The notes under the pieces: model-generated
Databases searched by the model: none
The model's input: only the letters and a program-made list of their open reading frames with translations
Told to the model about the DNA's origin: nothing
DNA from: a bacterium
GTDB lineage: Bacteria; SZUA-79; Acidulodesulfobacterales; Acidulodesulfobacteraceae
Length of the DNA: 64,000 nucleotides
Assembly: GCA_021809845.1 (NCBI GenBank)
Contig: JAJZJW010000002.1
Coordinates: 124,001 to 188,000, forward strand
Direction of reading: 5' to 3'
Shown here: in pieces, positions 35,532-45,266 of the stretch
Layout of the letters: each line of letters opens with the position of its first letter
Numbering within the stretch: the first letter of the stretch is position 1
Made by a program: the position numbers and the translations under genes

Positions 35532-35948
35532 CTCAAGTAATTTTTGAAACCTTCCTGCATGAGATTTTTCCGCCTTTGCAAGTGTTTCAAACCACAGTGC
35601 CAGGTCGTCAAAACCTTCTTCTCTTGCTGTTTTGGCAAAACCAGGATACATTTCGGTATACTCATATACTTCGCCAGCCAGAGCCGACTCCAGCATTTCT
35701 TTTAAATCACCAAAAGGTTTACCGGTAGCAGGATCTCCGCCTTCATATTTTTTTAAATAATCAAGATGTCCGAAAGCATGCCCTGTTTCCCCTTGTCCAG
35801 TCTCTCTAAAATTATTTGCAATTTCCGGCTCGCCCTGAATATCGGCTTCTTTTCCAAAATACAAATATCTTCTATTTGCTTCAGATTCGCCTGCAAACCC
35901 ATTTTTTAAATTTTCAAAACTCTTTGTTCCTTTTAATGTTTTCGCCAT
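35520..35948 (-). CDS. Rubrerythrin-type ferritin-like protein without rubredoxin domain
   Basis: A four-helix di-iron peroxidase domain of 142 residues. Iron ligands are in [37 protein letters not shown] and EKSHAGRF. The usual C-terminal rubredoxin domain (two CxxC knuckles) is absent, as in sulerythrin-like short forms, so electrons must come from a separate protein. It likely reduces peroxide in an anaerobe or microaerophile. The DUF3501 gene follows. Confidence 0.92.
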   Translation of the reverse strand: MAKTLKGTKSFENLKNGFAGESEANRRYLYFGKEADIQGEPEIANNFRETGQGETGHAFGHLDYLKKYEGGDPATGKPFGDLKEMLESALAGEVYEYTEMYPGFAKTAREEGFDDLALWFETLAKAEKSHAGRFQKLLENFK

Positions 35949-36122
35949 AACAAATAAAACCCCCGGATTTTAATTTTATTTTAATTTATTTTTAGCGCTA
36001 ATCATAATATAATATTATTATTATATCGTAAATAATTTAATTGGCAATTATTTTATAAAACTAAAAAACATTTTAAAATCTTGCGGCTTGCTTCTTTCAT
36101 GCTGTATTCTTTATAATAAATT

Positions 36123-37187
36123 ATGCTTGAAAAAATTTTTAATATAATTAATAAAACGATAAATATTAAAAAAAAATCATTACAAAATGATAAACACAAA
36201 AGCAAATTGGTAAATACAAGTATAATAAAAAATATACCTGACATATATACCGTTATTAATCCGGATAAGATAGAAAAAATCATAAAAAGCAAAAGAAAAA
36301 GTATAACTCTGGAAGTTACACCCTCTGCCACCCTTATTATAAGATTGCCTTTAAATTACACTGAATCCGGCATTTATAACCTGTTAAAAAAAAATGAGAA
36401 ATGGCTCAATAAAAAATTTGAGCTGATGGAATTTAAAAAACGTACCGGCGGCATGCAAAAATCATTTACCTCAGGCGAAGAATTTCTCCTTCTCGGAAAA
36501 AAATATATTTTAAAAATTATTAATGACTTTGAAAGTGATTTAAAATTAGCACTAAGTTCTGAAAATATCAAGGCTGCACATTACTCTTTATCGATATCGA
36601 TGCTAAATAATTTTTGTCTATTGCACAATGAAAATTCTAAATTTTTATATATTTTTAATATATCTCCTGAAAAAACAGACGACTTTATTCAGACAGTAAA
36701 GGATAATCGCCAAAAGATAGATATTATACCTGAATATACTGAATATACACATTATAAACGCGAATATATGAGTAAGAAAGCAGATAACAGAACTATAGCC
36801 CATGCTGCAAATCGCCATACTTTCCGCACAATTGAAGATTATAGATTTTTTTTTGAAAATTTTTATAAATATAAAGCATCAACCGTAATATCGCAAAGAG
36901 TGGAAGCTATCTCAGATGCCCATGGTTTTAAATATAAAGAAATTGGCTTAACCTCCGCAAAAAAAAGATGGGGCTCGTGTTCGTATAACGACCGCATAAA
37001 AATAAACTGGAGGCTAATAATGGCTCCGGCAGATATCATTGATTACGTAATAATTCACGAACTATCGCATACTGTACACAAAAATCATTCTAAAAACTTC
37101 TGGCATTGTGTAGCTTCAATAATGCCTGATTATAAAATCCGCATAAAATGGCTCAAAGACAACGGACATATGCTCAAATTAGATTGA
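36123..37187 (+). CDS. YgjP-like zinc metallopeptidase (DUF45)
   Basis: The C-terminal region has the YgjP/DUF45 core: TSAKKRWGSCSYNDRIKINWRL, then the zinc motif HELSHTVHKNHSKNFW. The N-terminal IRLPLNYTES...WLNKKFELM segment is also typical. Length is 354 against about 230-240. The excess is a hydrophilic middle region (about 145-240). Substrates of this family are unknown. The 3' end is duplicated downstream (see 37161-37283). Confidence 0.88.
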   Translation: MLEKIFNIINKTINIKKKSLQNDKHKSKLVNTSIIKNIPDIYTVINPDKIEKIIKSKRKSITLEVTPSATLIIRLPLNYTESGIYNLLKKNEKWLNKKFELMEFKKRTGGMQKSFTSGEEFLLLGKKYILKIINDFESDLKLALSSENIKAAHYSLSISMLNNFCLLHNENSKFLYIFNISPEKTDDFIQTVKDNRQKIDIIPEYTEYTHYKREYMSKKADNRTIAHAANRHTFRTIEDYRFFFENFYKYKASTVISQRVEAISDAHGFKYKEIGLTSAKKRWGSCSYNDRIKINWRLIMAPADIIDYVIIHELSHTVHKNHSKNFWHCVASIMPDYKIRIKWLKDNGHMLKLD

Positions 37188-37283
37188 TTTCTTATGCAGT
37201 ATTGCTATCGGCATTTTATCTAATTTTCATCTAACAAATATAACGGACATATTTCAAAATTAGATTGACTTCTTATGCCAGTA
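37161..37283. repeat. Duplicated 3' end of the YgjP-like gene
   Basis: AACGGACATATGCTCAAATT plus TAGATTGATTTCTTATGCAG at 37161 recurs with changes at 37242 (period 81), so the last seven codons and stop are copied into the spacer. A weaker third echo (AAATTTGATTGATTTTCT) starts near 37330. Confidence 0.85.
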
Positions 37284-37450
37284 TCTGCGCTACGGCACTT
37301 CACCAAACAAGGATAGCAGATATGTACTTAAATTTGATTGATTTTCTAAGCAAAATTTTATTATAATGTAATATTAAAGTTAATAATTCTAATTTATTAC
37401 ATAATTACACATATAAAATTAAAATAATCTAATTTTTTAAGAGGAATACA

Positions 37451-38164
37451 ATGTATTTTGGAAACAATTCAAACAGCGGCATAAGGGCGGCTTACGGCAC
37501 TGATGAAAGAGAAGGTTTGTCGGATTTTTTCAGGGGTGTTTTTACATGGATGCTTTTTGGACTGACCATTACCGGTGTTATTGCAGAATTAGTATCATCA
37601 GATAAACCGATGGTAATATTTCTCAGCACTCATGTTGTGCTATTTTACATACTCATAGGATTGCAGCTTGCAGCAGTTTTGGGGCTTTCATTCGGCATTA
37701 ATAAATTGCCTGCCGTTATGAGTGAAACCATTTTTATTTTATATGCGGCACTCACAGGCGTTACATTTTCAACAATTTTTTTAATTTACACATCTCAATC
37801 CATAGGATTAGTATTTTTTATAACCGCATTTTCATTTGGTTTACTTGCGTTTATAGGCTATACCACAAAAAAAGATTTGACATCCATGGGCAATTTTATG
37901 ATGGTAGGTTTGATTGCGATAATAGTAGCTATGTTCATTAACTTTTTTTTGCACAGCAGCGGATTAATGTATATCATTTCTATTCTAGGAGTTGTAATAT
38001 TTTTAGGTTTGACCGCCTATGATATGCAAAAACTAAAACAAATTTACTTGAGCGGTTCTTTTGACGAAAGGAAAGAGACGGTCATGGGTGCGCTGACCCT
38101 TTATCTTGATTTTATAAATCTTTTCCTGATGCTTTTAAATTTATTTGGTCAACAAAGAGACTGA
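37451..38164 (+). CDS. Bax inhibitor-1 / YccA family membrane protein
   Basis: A 237-residue protein with seven hydrophobic segments and the BI-1 pattern, including FTFSTIFLIY-like and LTAYDMQKLKQIY elements and the late LYLDFINLFLMLL. Family members act as calcium-leak channels or modulate FtsH; the bacterial role is open. GAGG lies before the ATG. Confidence 0.92.
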   Translation: MYFGNNSNSGIRAAYGTDEREGLSDFFRGVFTWMLFGLTITGVIAELVSSDKPMVIFLSTHVVLFYILIGLQLAAVLGLSFGINKLPAVMSETIFILYAALTGVTFSTIFLIYTSQSIGLVFFITAFSFGLLAFIGYTTKKDLTSMGNFMMVGLIAIIVAMFINFFLHSSGLMYIISILGVVIFLGLTAYDMQKLKQIYLSGSFDERKETVMGALTLYLDFINLFLMLLNLFGQQRD

Positions 38165-38274
38165 ACTACCCCTCGCCCCACGGAAAAGGCTTTTTGGTTC
38201 ATAGACGGATGCTTTTCAGTGCGGCTATATTATAACCGGACAGAATGGAAATTCTCTGCAATAAAATTAAAAAA

Positions 38275-39258
38275 CTAAGAACTAAAATTAGTATTTGCAA
38301 TAAATTTATTTTTCTCGCTTGGCTCTTTCATAAGCAATACAAATTCTTTTAAAAATGCATTATTATAAAGTTCCTTGTTCATGACCATATTATTTAATGC
38401 GTCTTTTTTTTCTAATTTGATTTTATAGGGCAGGTTTCGTGTAAGCGAATCAAACATATTGACAATTATAAGTATTTTACCGAAAGCGGAAATATTTTCT
38501 TCCATTTTGCCATACGGATAACCGGTTCCGTTTGACGCTTCGTGATGTTCAATAACGGCATTTATTATATTTTCGTTATCAATCTCGTTTTCTATTAAGA
38601 TTTCCTTTGAATAAATAGGATGTATTTTTATTTCATTTAGTTCTTCTTCCGTCAATTGTTGTTTCTGCAGTAATTGTTGCGAGATTTTTATTTTTCCTAT
38701 ATCATGCACTAATCCTGCCAATCCTATCTCGTACAATGATACTTTGTTAGAAAATCCTAACCTGCCTGCAAGAACCATAGCATAAATGCTGACATTCATT
38801 CCATGCTCCACTTCGCTCGCATCGTACCTAGACATATTAATAATATTCACTAAAGCAAGTTCACTCATTAAAATATATTCCACCATAGTTTCGGTAACCT
38901 GCTTCAGCTGTTCTTTGACATCTTTTATATTTCCCGTAGTCATTATATATTGCACATATATTTTTGAATAATTGTAAATACTCACGGCTTTATCTTCAAA
39001 ACTTTTATTATCGGCAGACATAATGTTCTTCATATGTTCTATCATGTCTTCATCATATTTTTTTTTATCTTCCTGTTCAATGTACAGATTGTAGACGCCG
39101 TTATTTTTAAGTCTTAAAACATCGTTATGTGAGAATATCAGTGCTTTTGACCTATATAAAACATATTTATCGCCTGTTTTAATATACAGCGGATAATCTG
39201 AATTTTTTCCGAATACGAGGCTTTCTATTATTATCGGGAGATAATTTTCTTTTTGCAT
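38275..39258 (-). CDS. HD-GYP domain protein (cyclic-di-GMP phosphodiesterase-like)
   Basis: A 327-residue signalling protein. The HD-GYP motifs are present: HDIGKIKIS, the HPIYSKEIL histidine and HHEASNGTGYP (HHE-x-x-DG-x-GYP with Asn for Asp). The N-terminal part (1-120) is a DUF3391-like or unassigned region; no receiver or membrane domain is seen. It probably breaks down cyclic di-GMP or a related dinucleotide. Confidence 0.9.
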   Translation of the reverse strand: MQKENYLPIIIESLVFGKNSDYPLYIKTGDKYVLYRSKALIFSHNDVLRLKNNGVYNLYIEQEDKKKYDEDMIEHMKNIMSADNKSFEDKAVSIYNYSKIYVQYIMTTGNIKDVKEQLKQVTETMVEYILMSELALVNIINMSRYDASEVEHGMNVSIYAMVLAGRLGFSNKVSLYEIGLAGLVHDIGKIKISQQLLQKQQLTEEELNEIKIHPIYSKEILIENEIDNENIINAVIEHHEASNGTGYPYGKMEENISAFGKILIIVNMFDSLTRNLPYKIKLEKKDALNNMVMNKELYNNAFLKEFVLLMKEPSEKNKFIANTNFSS

Positions 39259-39339
39259 CTAATTTTTTTATATAATTTGACAGAAATAATTATGTAAAAT
39301 AAATAAACCGTTTAAATACATTAAATACAGTAACTGTTC

Positions 39340-40011
39340 TTAAATCAAAACAGACTCAAACCCTTTTTTCTTGAGCGCTTCTGCGAAGTCCTGCGCATCG
39401 GCTTCGGAGCCGACTATAGCCCCGTAATGCATGGGAATAGCAACTTTTGGTTCGATGGTCAGTGTAGCGTCGAGAGCCTCTTTAGATGTCATTACATAAG
39501 TCCCGCTTACCGGAACTAGCAAAATATCGATATTTTCATCCTTTAAATTTTTCATTTCAGGAATATTGTCCGAATCTCCGACATGATAAATTTTTACATT
39601 GTCAATAAGTACCATAAACCCTAATTTTTTATCTTCTTTAGGATGATATACAATGTTGTGCTCTCTAAATTTGTTGGTATTATAAGCAGGGACGCCTTTT
39701 ATGTGAATTCCGTCATATTCAATTGAATCTCCAGGGTTAATTATTACAATCTTATTTGCTAACTGCTCACCCAATGCCTTTTCGGTCATTTCATTCATGA
39801 ATAAAACAGTAGATTCTTTAATTATTTTTCTAATATCGTCTATTGAAAAATGGTCAAAATGTTCATGAGTGATGAGAATATAGTCAGCTTTCGGAAGAAC
39901 TTCTTCTATCTTATAAGGGTCAAAATATAAATTAATTTTACCGTTTGAAACTAAAAAACAATCATGCGCAATTCTTTTTATCGTAATATCTTTATATTTA
40001 TAAGCATACAT
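39340..40011 (-). CDS. UPF0173-type metallo-beta-lactamase hydrolase
   Basis: A 223-residue MBL fold protein with ITHEHFDHFS, YHVGDSDNI, and a closing AIPMHYGAIVGS. This pattern is that of the UPF0173/YtkL group; the substrate is unknown. No partner gene is evident; neighbours are an HD-GYP gene on the same strand and gap on the other. Confidence 0.88.
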   Translation of the reverse strand: MYAYKYKDITIKRIAHDCFLVSNGKINLYFDPYKIEEVLPKADYILITHEHFDHFSIDDIRKIIKESTVLFMNEMTEKALGEQLANKIVIINPGDSIEYDGIHIKGVPAYNTNKFREHNIVYHPKEDKKLGFMVLIDNVKIYHVGDSDNIPEMKNLKDENIDILLVPVSGTYVMTSKEALDATLTIEPKVAIPMHYGAIVGSEADAQDFAEALKKKGFESVLI

Positions 40012-40488
40012 AAAATATCTCCTCCTTTTGATTAGAGCTTAATTATATCAAACAAAATAAGTCGATTTTAAAATTTGAAATTATAACATTATAGTACTAT
40101 AATAAATTATGTTTTTGCCAATTTATTATTATATGTTATTATGCAAATGTTATATATGTATATCAATAATAAATAAATTGCAATACAATTTATATATAGT
40201 ACTGTGCCAATATAACAATAAAATAACTAAAGGCAATTAATATTGCAATTTATATTTTATTATTATATTAACATTAGCAATACATAATATTTAATATTTA
40301 TATTATATAATATTTATAAATTAATATTTATATTATATAATATTTATAATAATTATCAATATATTTTTAGAACAAATTATGCTAAAATTTAGTTCAATGC
40401 ACTGCGTTATGGTTATGTTGTATAATTTGTATTTATTTAATTTTGTCTCTATTTAATTTTTATTTTATTTCAACAGGGGGGTAATAGA
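40012..40488. other. Spacer before gap
   Basis: 477 bp of A/T-rich DNA between divergent genes. A 29-bp palindromic-looking A/T unit at 40291 is repeated at 40321 (period 30). The gap ribosome site (GGGGGG, then TAATAG) is at 40477-40484. No gene seen. Confidence 0.45.
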
Positions 40489-41502
40489 ATGGCTTCTTTA
40501 AGAATTGCAATCAACGGTTTTGGTCGCATAGGCAGAAATGTTTTCAGAATTTTTCAATCTAAAATAGAAGCTGGTGAAGACATTGAAATCGTTGCAATAA
40601 ATGACATAACCACACCCAAAGCACTTGCTTTTTTACTGAAATTTGATTCCGTTCACGGCAAAGCAAATTTCGAAGTAGGATATGACGATATAAATATTTA
40701 TGCTAATAAAAGAGGTTCTTTAATCACAGCCGTTAAAGACCCCTCCGGGCTGCCTTGGAAAAAACTTAACGTAGATTTAGTTATAGAATCCACAGGGTTG
40801 TTTACAGACAGAGAAAATGCATCGAAACATCTTGCAGCGGGAGCGAAAAAAGTCTTAATTTCAGCTCCCGCACACAATCCAGACGTTACTATTGTTCTTG
40901 GCGTAAATCAGAGTGTATATGATAAAAATAAACATACTATAGTTTCCATGGCTTCATGCACAACAAACTGCCTTGCTCCTGTTGCAAAACTGCTTAATGA
41001 CAATTTTATTATAGAAAAAGGCAATATGACAACGGCTCATTCCTACACCAATGACCAAAGAATTCTGGACCTTCCGCATATAGATTTCAGAAGGATGAGA
41101 GCCGCCGCTGTTTCTATAATACCTACGACTACCGGCGCTGCAAAAGCAATTTGCGAAGTTTTGCCCGAGTTAGCGGAAAAATTGGACGGTATGTCTTTGA
41201 GAGTTCCTACACCGGACGTATCAATAAACGATTTAGTATGTTTAGTCAAAAAAAATACGACGGTTGAAGAAGTAAATGAAAAATTTTTAGAAGCTTCAAA
41301 AAATTCTATGAAAGGAATTCTAGCTTACAGCGAGGAGCCATTAGTTTCAATAGATTATAGGGGCGACACCCATTCATCTATTGTGGATTCTTTAACAACA
41401 AAAGTTATCCAGAATAATTTAGTTAAAGTTCTCGCATGGTACGATAATGAGTGGGGTTATTCAACAAGAATTACTGATTTAAGTACTTTTATGTTCAGAT
41501 AA
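40489..41502 (+). CDS. gap: Glyceraldehyde-3-phosphate dehydrogenase
   Basis: Glycolytic/gluconeogenic enzyme. INGFGRIGRNVFR binds NAD, and catalytic C157 lies in SMASCTTNC with the SYTNDQ region after it. The 337-residue length is standard. pgk follows after 280 bp rather than the usual short gap, because the spacer has been enlarged by repeats. Confidence 0.97.
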   Translation: MASLRIAINGFGRIGRNVFRIFQSKIEAGEDIEIVAINDITTPKALAFLLKFDSVHGKANFEVGYDDINIYANKRGSLITAVKDPSGLPWKKLNVDLVIESTGLFTDRENASKHLAAGAKKVLISAPAHNPDVTIVLGVNQSVYDKNKHTIVSMASCTTNCLAPVAKLLNDNFIIEKGNMTTAHSYTNDQRILDLPHIDFRRMRAAAVSIIPTTTGAAKAICEVLPELAEKLDGMSLRVPTPDVSINDLVCLVKKNTTVEEVNEKFLEASKNSMKGILAYSEEPLVSIDYRGDTHSSIVDSLTTKVIQNNLVKVLAWYDNEWGYSTRITDLSTFMFR

Positions 41503-41526
41503 TTAAATACTAAATAAATAAGTGTC

Positions 41527-41671
41527 AATCATGTTATTTATTATTATTAATATTATTAACATGGCCAGTTTCGGGGTTATGTAATATGTGCTGGTTCTAA
41601 TCATGTTATTTATTATTATTAATATTATTAACTGGCTTATTAAGTTATTAAGTTATTAAGTTATTAAGTTA
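41527..41671. repeat. Two-copy repeat and 8-bp tandem in gap-pgk spacer
   Basis: AATCATGTTATTTATTATTA plus the following A/T run occurs at 41527 and 41599 (period 72). It is followed at 41639-41671 by about four tandem copies of TTATTAAG/AAGTTATT. Confidence 0.85.
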
Positions 41672-41782
41672 TAAAAATCAATAACCCAAAATCACAGTAT
41701 TTATTCCATTTTTTTTAAATACGCCCAAGTTTGATATTTTAATATTATATTAATAAATTTATAAAATTTTCTATCATTATTC

Positions 41783-43009
41783 ATGGATAATATTGTATAT
41801 ATAGATGAAATCGAAATAAAAAACAAAACCCTTTTGATAAGGGTTGACTTTAATGTGCCTTTGGACCCAAACGGTAATATAACAGACGATTCCAGAATTA
41901 GAGCAGTTTTACCCACAATAAATTACTGTCTTGATGAAAAAGCAAAGATTGTACTTATGTCCCATATGGGACGCCCTAAAGGGAAACCGGTTCCAGAACT
42001 TTCTCTTTTAGTTGTTGCCAAAAGGCTCAGCAGACTTTTAGATAAAGAAGTCAAGTTTGTTAACGACTGTATAGGAGAGTTGGCTGAAAATGCAGTGAAA
42101 TCTAGTTCTTACGGAGATATTATGCTTCTGGAAAATTTACGGTTTCATTCTGAAGAAACTGTTAATGACGATAATTTTGGTAAAGAGCTTGCATCATTAT
42201 GCGATATATACGTCAACGATGCTTTCGCAACGGCACACCGCTCACATGCTTCAAATGTTGCAGTAACAAAACACGTCAGTACCTGCGCAGCCGGTTTTCT
42301 TATCAGAAAAGAGCTCAATTATTTCAGAAGAGCAGTAGAAAATCCAATGAGACCGTTTGTGGCAATCGTAGGCGGGGCAAAAGTCTCCGGAAAAATAGAA
42401 GTGCTCTCTAATTTAGCTGAAAAAGTAGATAAATTAGTAATAGGCGGAGCTATGTCAAATACATTTTTAAAGGCTTTAGGTCACGACATCGGTGCTTCAT
42501 TAGTTGAAAATGATATGGTTGAATATGCTAAAAAAACATTGGACAAAATAAAGGAAAAAAAAATCAAATTTTATCTTCCTGTCGATGTGGTAGTAGCCGA
42601 TAAATTTTTACCCGATGCCGAATCCAAAGTTACAACGGTTCAGGAAATACCGAAAGATTGGCTGGCATTAGACATTGGACCTGCAACAGTAACCTTATTT
42701 TCAGAAGCAATTCAAAATGCAAAAACAATTGTATGGAACGGTCCAATGGGTGTTTTTGAGTTTGATGCATTCAGCAGAGGTACATATGCCATGGTATCGA
42801 ATGTTGCAAATGCATACGCGCTCACGATAGTCGGCGGAGGAGATACAGATGTCGCACTGCACAGAGCAGGCGAATTTGCCAAAATGTCTTATGTTTCCAC
42901 GGGAGGAGGAGCGTTTCTTGAACTACTTGAAGGCAAAGTTTTACCCGGGATACAGGCGCTTATAGATTGTTCTAAAAAAAATAAATTAGTGCCTAATCAG
43001 CAATTCTAG
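41783..43009 (+). CDS. pgk: Phosphoglycerate kinase
   Basis: Transfers phosphate between 1,3-bisphosphoglycerate and ADP. RVDFNVPLDPNG, SHMGRPKG, LLENLRFHSEE, NDAFATAHRSHAS and the C-terminal VGGGDTDVALHR-STGGGAFLELLEG are all present over 408 residues. No tpiA follows; lspA does. The 3' end is duplicated downstream. Confidence 0.97.
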   Translation: MDNIVYIDEIEIKNKTLLIRVDFNVPLDPNGNITDDSRIRAVLPTINYCLDEKAKIVLMSHMGRPKGKPVPELSLLVVAKRLSRLLDKEVKFVNDCIGELAENAVKSSSYGDIMLLENLRFHSEETVNDDNFGKELASLCDIYVNDAFATAHRSHASNVAVTKHVSTCAAGFLIRKELNYFRRAVENPMRPFVAIVGGAKVSGKIEVLSNLAEKVDKLVIGGAMSNTFLKALGHDIGASLVENDMVEYAKKTLDKIKEKKIKFYLPVDVVVADKFLPDAESKVTTVQEIPKDWLALDIGPATVTLFSEAIQNAKTIVWNGPMGVFEFDAFSRGTYAMVSNVANAYALTIVGGGDTDVALHRAGEFAKMSYVSTGGGAFLELLEGKVLPGIQALIDCSKKNKLVPNQQF

Positions 43010-43103
43010 AATCTTATAAAATTACACTACGTTTTATAACCTAAATCGTGCAGCTGTTTTAGTGCTAAATCAGCAATTCTAGAATGTTGTAAAATTACAA
43101 CAC
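42986..43103. repeat. Duplicated 3' end of pgk
   Basis: The last eight pgk codons and stop (from TTAGTGCCTAATCAGCAATT at 42986) recur with few changes at 43059 (period 73, 45 bp long). Confidence 0.88.
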
Positions 43104-43160
43104 AAAAATTATAACACTATTAAATACATAAATTTTTCGTAAAAAAATAAATAATCATAT

Positions 43161-43622
43161 ATGAAAAAAAAATTATTGGTTTTAATCGCTATATTTATCC
43201 CAATTCTCATTATAGACCAGTTCACGAAATATATAATAGCTAAAAATATTTCGTTTTTCGGAAAAATTACCGTTATAAAACACTACTTCAACATAGTGCA
43301 TGTTAATAACACAGGCATAGCTTTCGGTATCATGGGAAACGCCTCTAAATATATCATAATATTTTTCACGTTTGCCATTATAATTGCGCTAATTTATATT
43401 TTGTTTAAGGTTAAAATAAATACAAATCTTTTTATAATTTCTGCCGCATTAATTATATCAGGCGCTTTTTCTAATTTGATAAACAGGATTGTTCAAGGAT
43501 TTGTGGTTGATTTTATAGATATTCATATATACGGATACCACTGGCCGAGTTTTAACGTTGCCGACAGCTGTGTAGTAGTGGGCACAATACTTTTTTTTAT
43601 TTCGATAATAAAATATATTTAA
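43161..43622 (+). CDS. lspA: Lipoprotein signal peptidase-like protein, catalytic Asp replaced
   Basis: Four membrane segments and the LspA pattern: DQFTKYII, NNTGIAFGI, NLINRIVQGFVVDFIDIH, FNVADSCVV. LspA cleaves signal peptides of prolipoproteins with two aspartates, in NxxDR and FNxAD. The second is present (D135). The first reads NLINR, so N108 (codon AAC) stands where Asp (GAC) is expected. Lipoproteins such as RlpA and LptE in this window need LspA, so this is either an assembly error, an inactive copy beside another lspA, or a true variant. Confidence 0.88.
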   Translation: MKKKLLVLIAIFIPILIIDQFTKYIIAKNISFFGKITVIKHYFNIVHVNNTGIAFGIMGNASKYIIIFFTFAIIIALIYILFKVKINTNLFIISAALIISGAFSNLINRIVQGFVVDFIDIHIYGYHWPSFNVADSCVVVGTILFFISIIKYI

Positions 43623-44657
43623 TCATTCTGTAAGAAGTACGTTTTTTGCAAGGAAGTTGTAGTTTTTTTCTGCATAATTATATGCTTTTGGGTCTTTAAT
43701 GTCATGCTTAATATCATTTATCTTAATATCTCCCAAAACTAACCTAAAAGCCGATGACCATGCGCATGACGTAAATTTATTATTATATCCTCCGCCGCCC
43801 AGCCATATTTTGTTTACGTTTTTTTCACTAATAATTTTAATTATATTTAAATAACCTTTCAAAGATAAATCTAAATGGGATAATATATCAAATTTTGATG
43901 AATCTGCTCCTATTTGCGCAATGACAACATCAGGTTGAAATTCGTCAAATACGGTATCGAAAACTTTTTTAAAATTTGATAAATAGGTATAGTCATCAGT
44001 GCCCGGGTAAAGCGGAAAATTAATTGAACTATTGTCTTCAATATATCCCTCTCCGGGGAACAAAAAATCTCCACTTTCGTGAAACGACATTATTAATAAA
44101 TCTTTTTTGTTTCTGGAATTGTCTTTGAAAGCACATACAACACCGTCGCAAAAATGTGCGTCTATATCCACATACAGCACTCTTTTTTTATAATTTAATA
44201 ATCTTAATATTGCGTAAACTGGGTCGTTTACAAAACAGAATCCCCATGCCTTATTTTTTTTTGCATGATGAAGTCCGCCGGGAAAATAAAAAACATCAGT
44301 GTAATTTTCTTTTACAATTAAATCGGCGGCTAAATTCACTGCACCTATATGAATGCTGGAAGTAAAAAAAATACCTTTAAAATAAGGATTGTCCGGGGTG
44401 CCTATTTCATATTTATGGGGTACATATTTTGTTTTATCGTTTTCTATCTCATAAAGATATTTAATGTAATCTTCACTATGATATAAACTCATTTCTTCTA
44501 TCGAAGCCGGCTCTGCAATAAAATTTTCGTATTCTCCTTTTGAATATTTTTTAATTTTTTGCATAGTATAAATAATGCGTTCTCTTTTTAAAGGATGATA
44601 CTCGGCATATTTATATTTTTCTAATTCCTGATTATATAATAAGGCTGTTTTTTTCAT
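43623..44657 (-). CDS. Histone deacetylase-like protein (AcuC/HDAC family)
   Basis: A 344-residue arginase/deacetylase fold. The GGLHHA motif, the zinc site DIDAHFCDGV, the second zinc Asp in QIGADSSKFD, and GGGGYN are in place. Bacterial members deacetylate acetyl-CoA synthetase, acetylpolyamines or other amides. The gene is convergent with lspA (adjacent ends at 43622/43623). Confidence 0.9.
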   Translation of the reverse strand: MKKTALLYNQELEKYKYAEYHPLKRERIIYTMQKIKKYSKGEYENFIAEPASIEEMSLYHSEDYIKYLYEIENDKTKYVPHKYEIGTPDNPYFKGIFFTSSIHIGAVNLAADLIVKENYTDVFYFPGGLHHAKKNKAWGFCFVNDPVYAILRLLNYKKRVLYVDIDAHFCDGVVCAFKDNSRNKKDLLIMSFHESGDFLFPGEGYIEDNSSINFPLYPGTDDYTYLSNFKKVFDTVFDEFQPDVVIAQIGADSSKFDILSHLDLSLKGYLNIIKIISEKNVNKIWLGGGGYNNKFTSCAWSSAFRLVLGDIKINDIKHDIKDPKAYNYAEKNYNFLAKNVLLTE

Positions 44658-45266
44658 ATTATTCTTTCACATATTTAATTTTTTTATATTTTTTTATTTT
44701 TTTTATACGTTATTTGTATTTTTTTTTAATTATCTTCTATTTTTTATTTATTTTTTATTGCAATTATTTAATGCAATGAAAAATAAACCGATACAGCAAG
44801 TTGATTTTAACAAATATTTTACCGAATTCTTAAGGACTACAATTGTTATTTAATGAAATATAAATCTATATAACTAGTTAATTTTAAATAATATTTTGTA
44901 GAATTCTTAAGGACTACAATTGTTATTTAATGAAATATAAATCTATATAACTAGTTGATTTTAACAAATATTTTACCGAATTCTTAAGGACTACAATTGT
45001 TATTTAATGAAATATAAATCTATATAACTAGTTAATTTTAAATAATATTTTGTAGAATTCTTAAGGACTACAATTGTTATTTGAAGAAGTTGTGATATAA
45101 TCTATTACAGATATTATACATTTTGAAGAAGTTGCAATATAATTTTTATACATATTATACATTTATACATTTATACGTTTATACGTTTATACATGCTGAA
45201 CGCCTATATATTGTATCAAATAATTTTAGGATAACGCAAACATCATAATTAAATAATTTATACAAC
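44658..45266. repeat. Spacer with 77-bp tandem array
   Basis: A 77-bp unit occurs 3.7 times at 44799-45082, each containing GAATTCTTAAGGACTACAAT followed by a conserved A/T tail. Units alternate between two versions (AGTTGATTTTAACAAATATT, and AGTTAATTTTAAATAATATT), so it is also a doubled 154-bp unit. Next come a roughly 43-bp repeat (GAAGAAGTTG) and 10-bp ATTTATACAT-like repeats to about 45196. No gene seen. Confidence 0.92.

Noticed and set aside
44799-45082. Possible CRISPR array
   Set aside because: Units are 77 bp, contiguous, with no unique spacers and no cas genes in the window.
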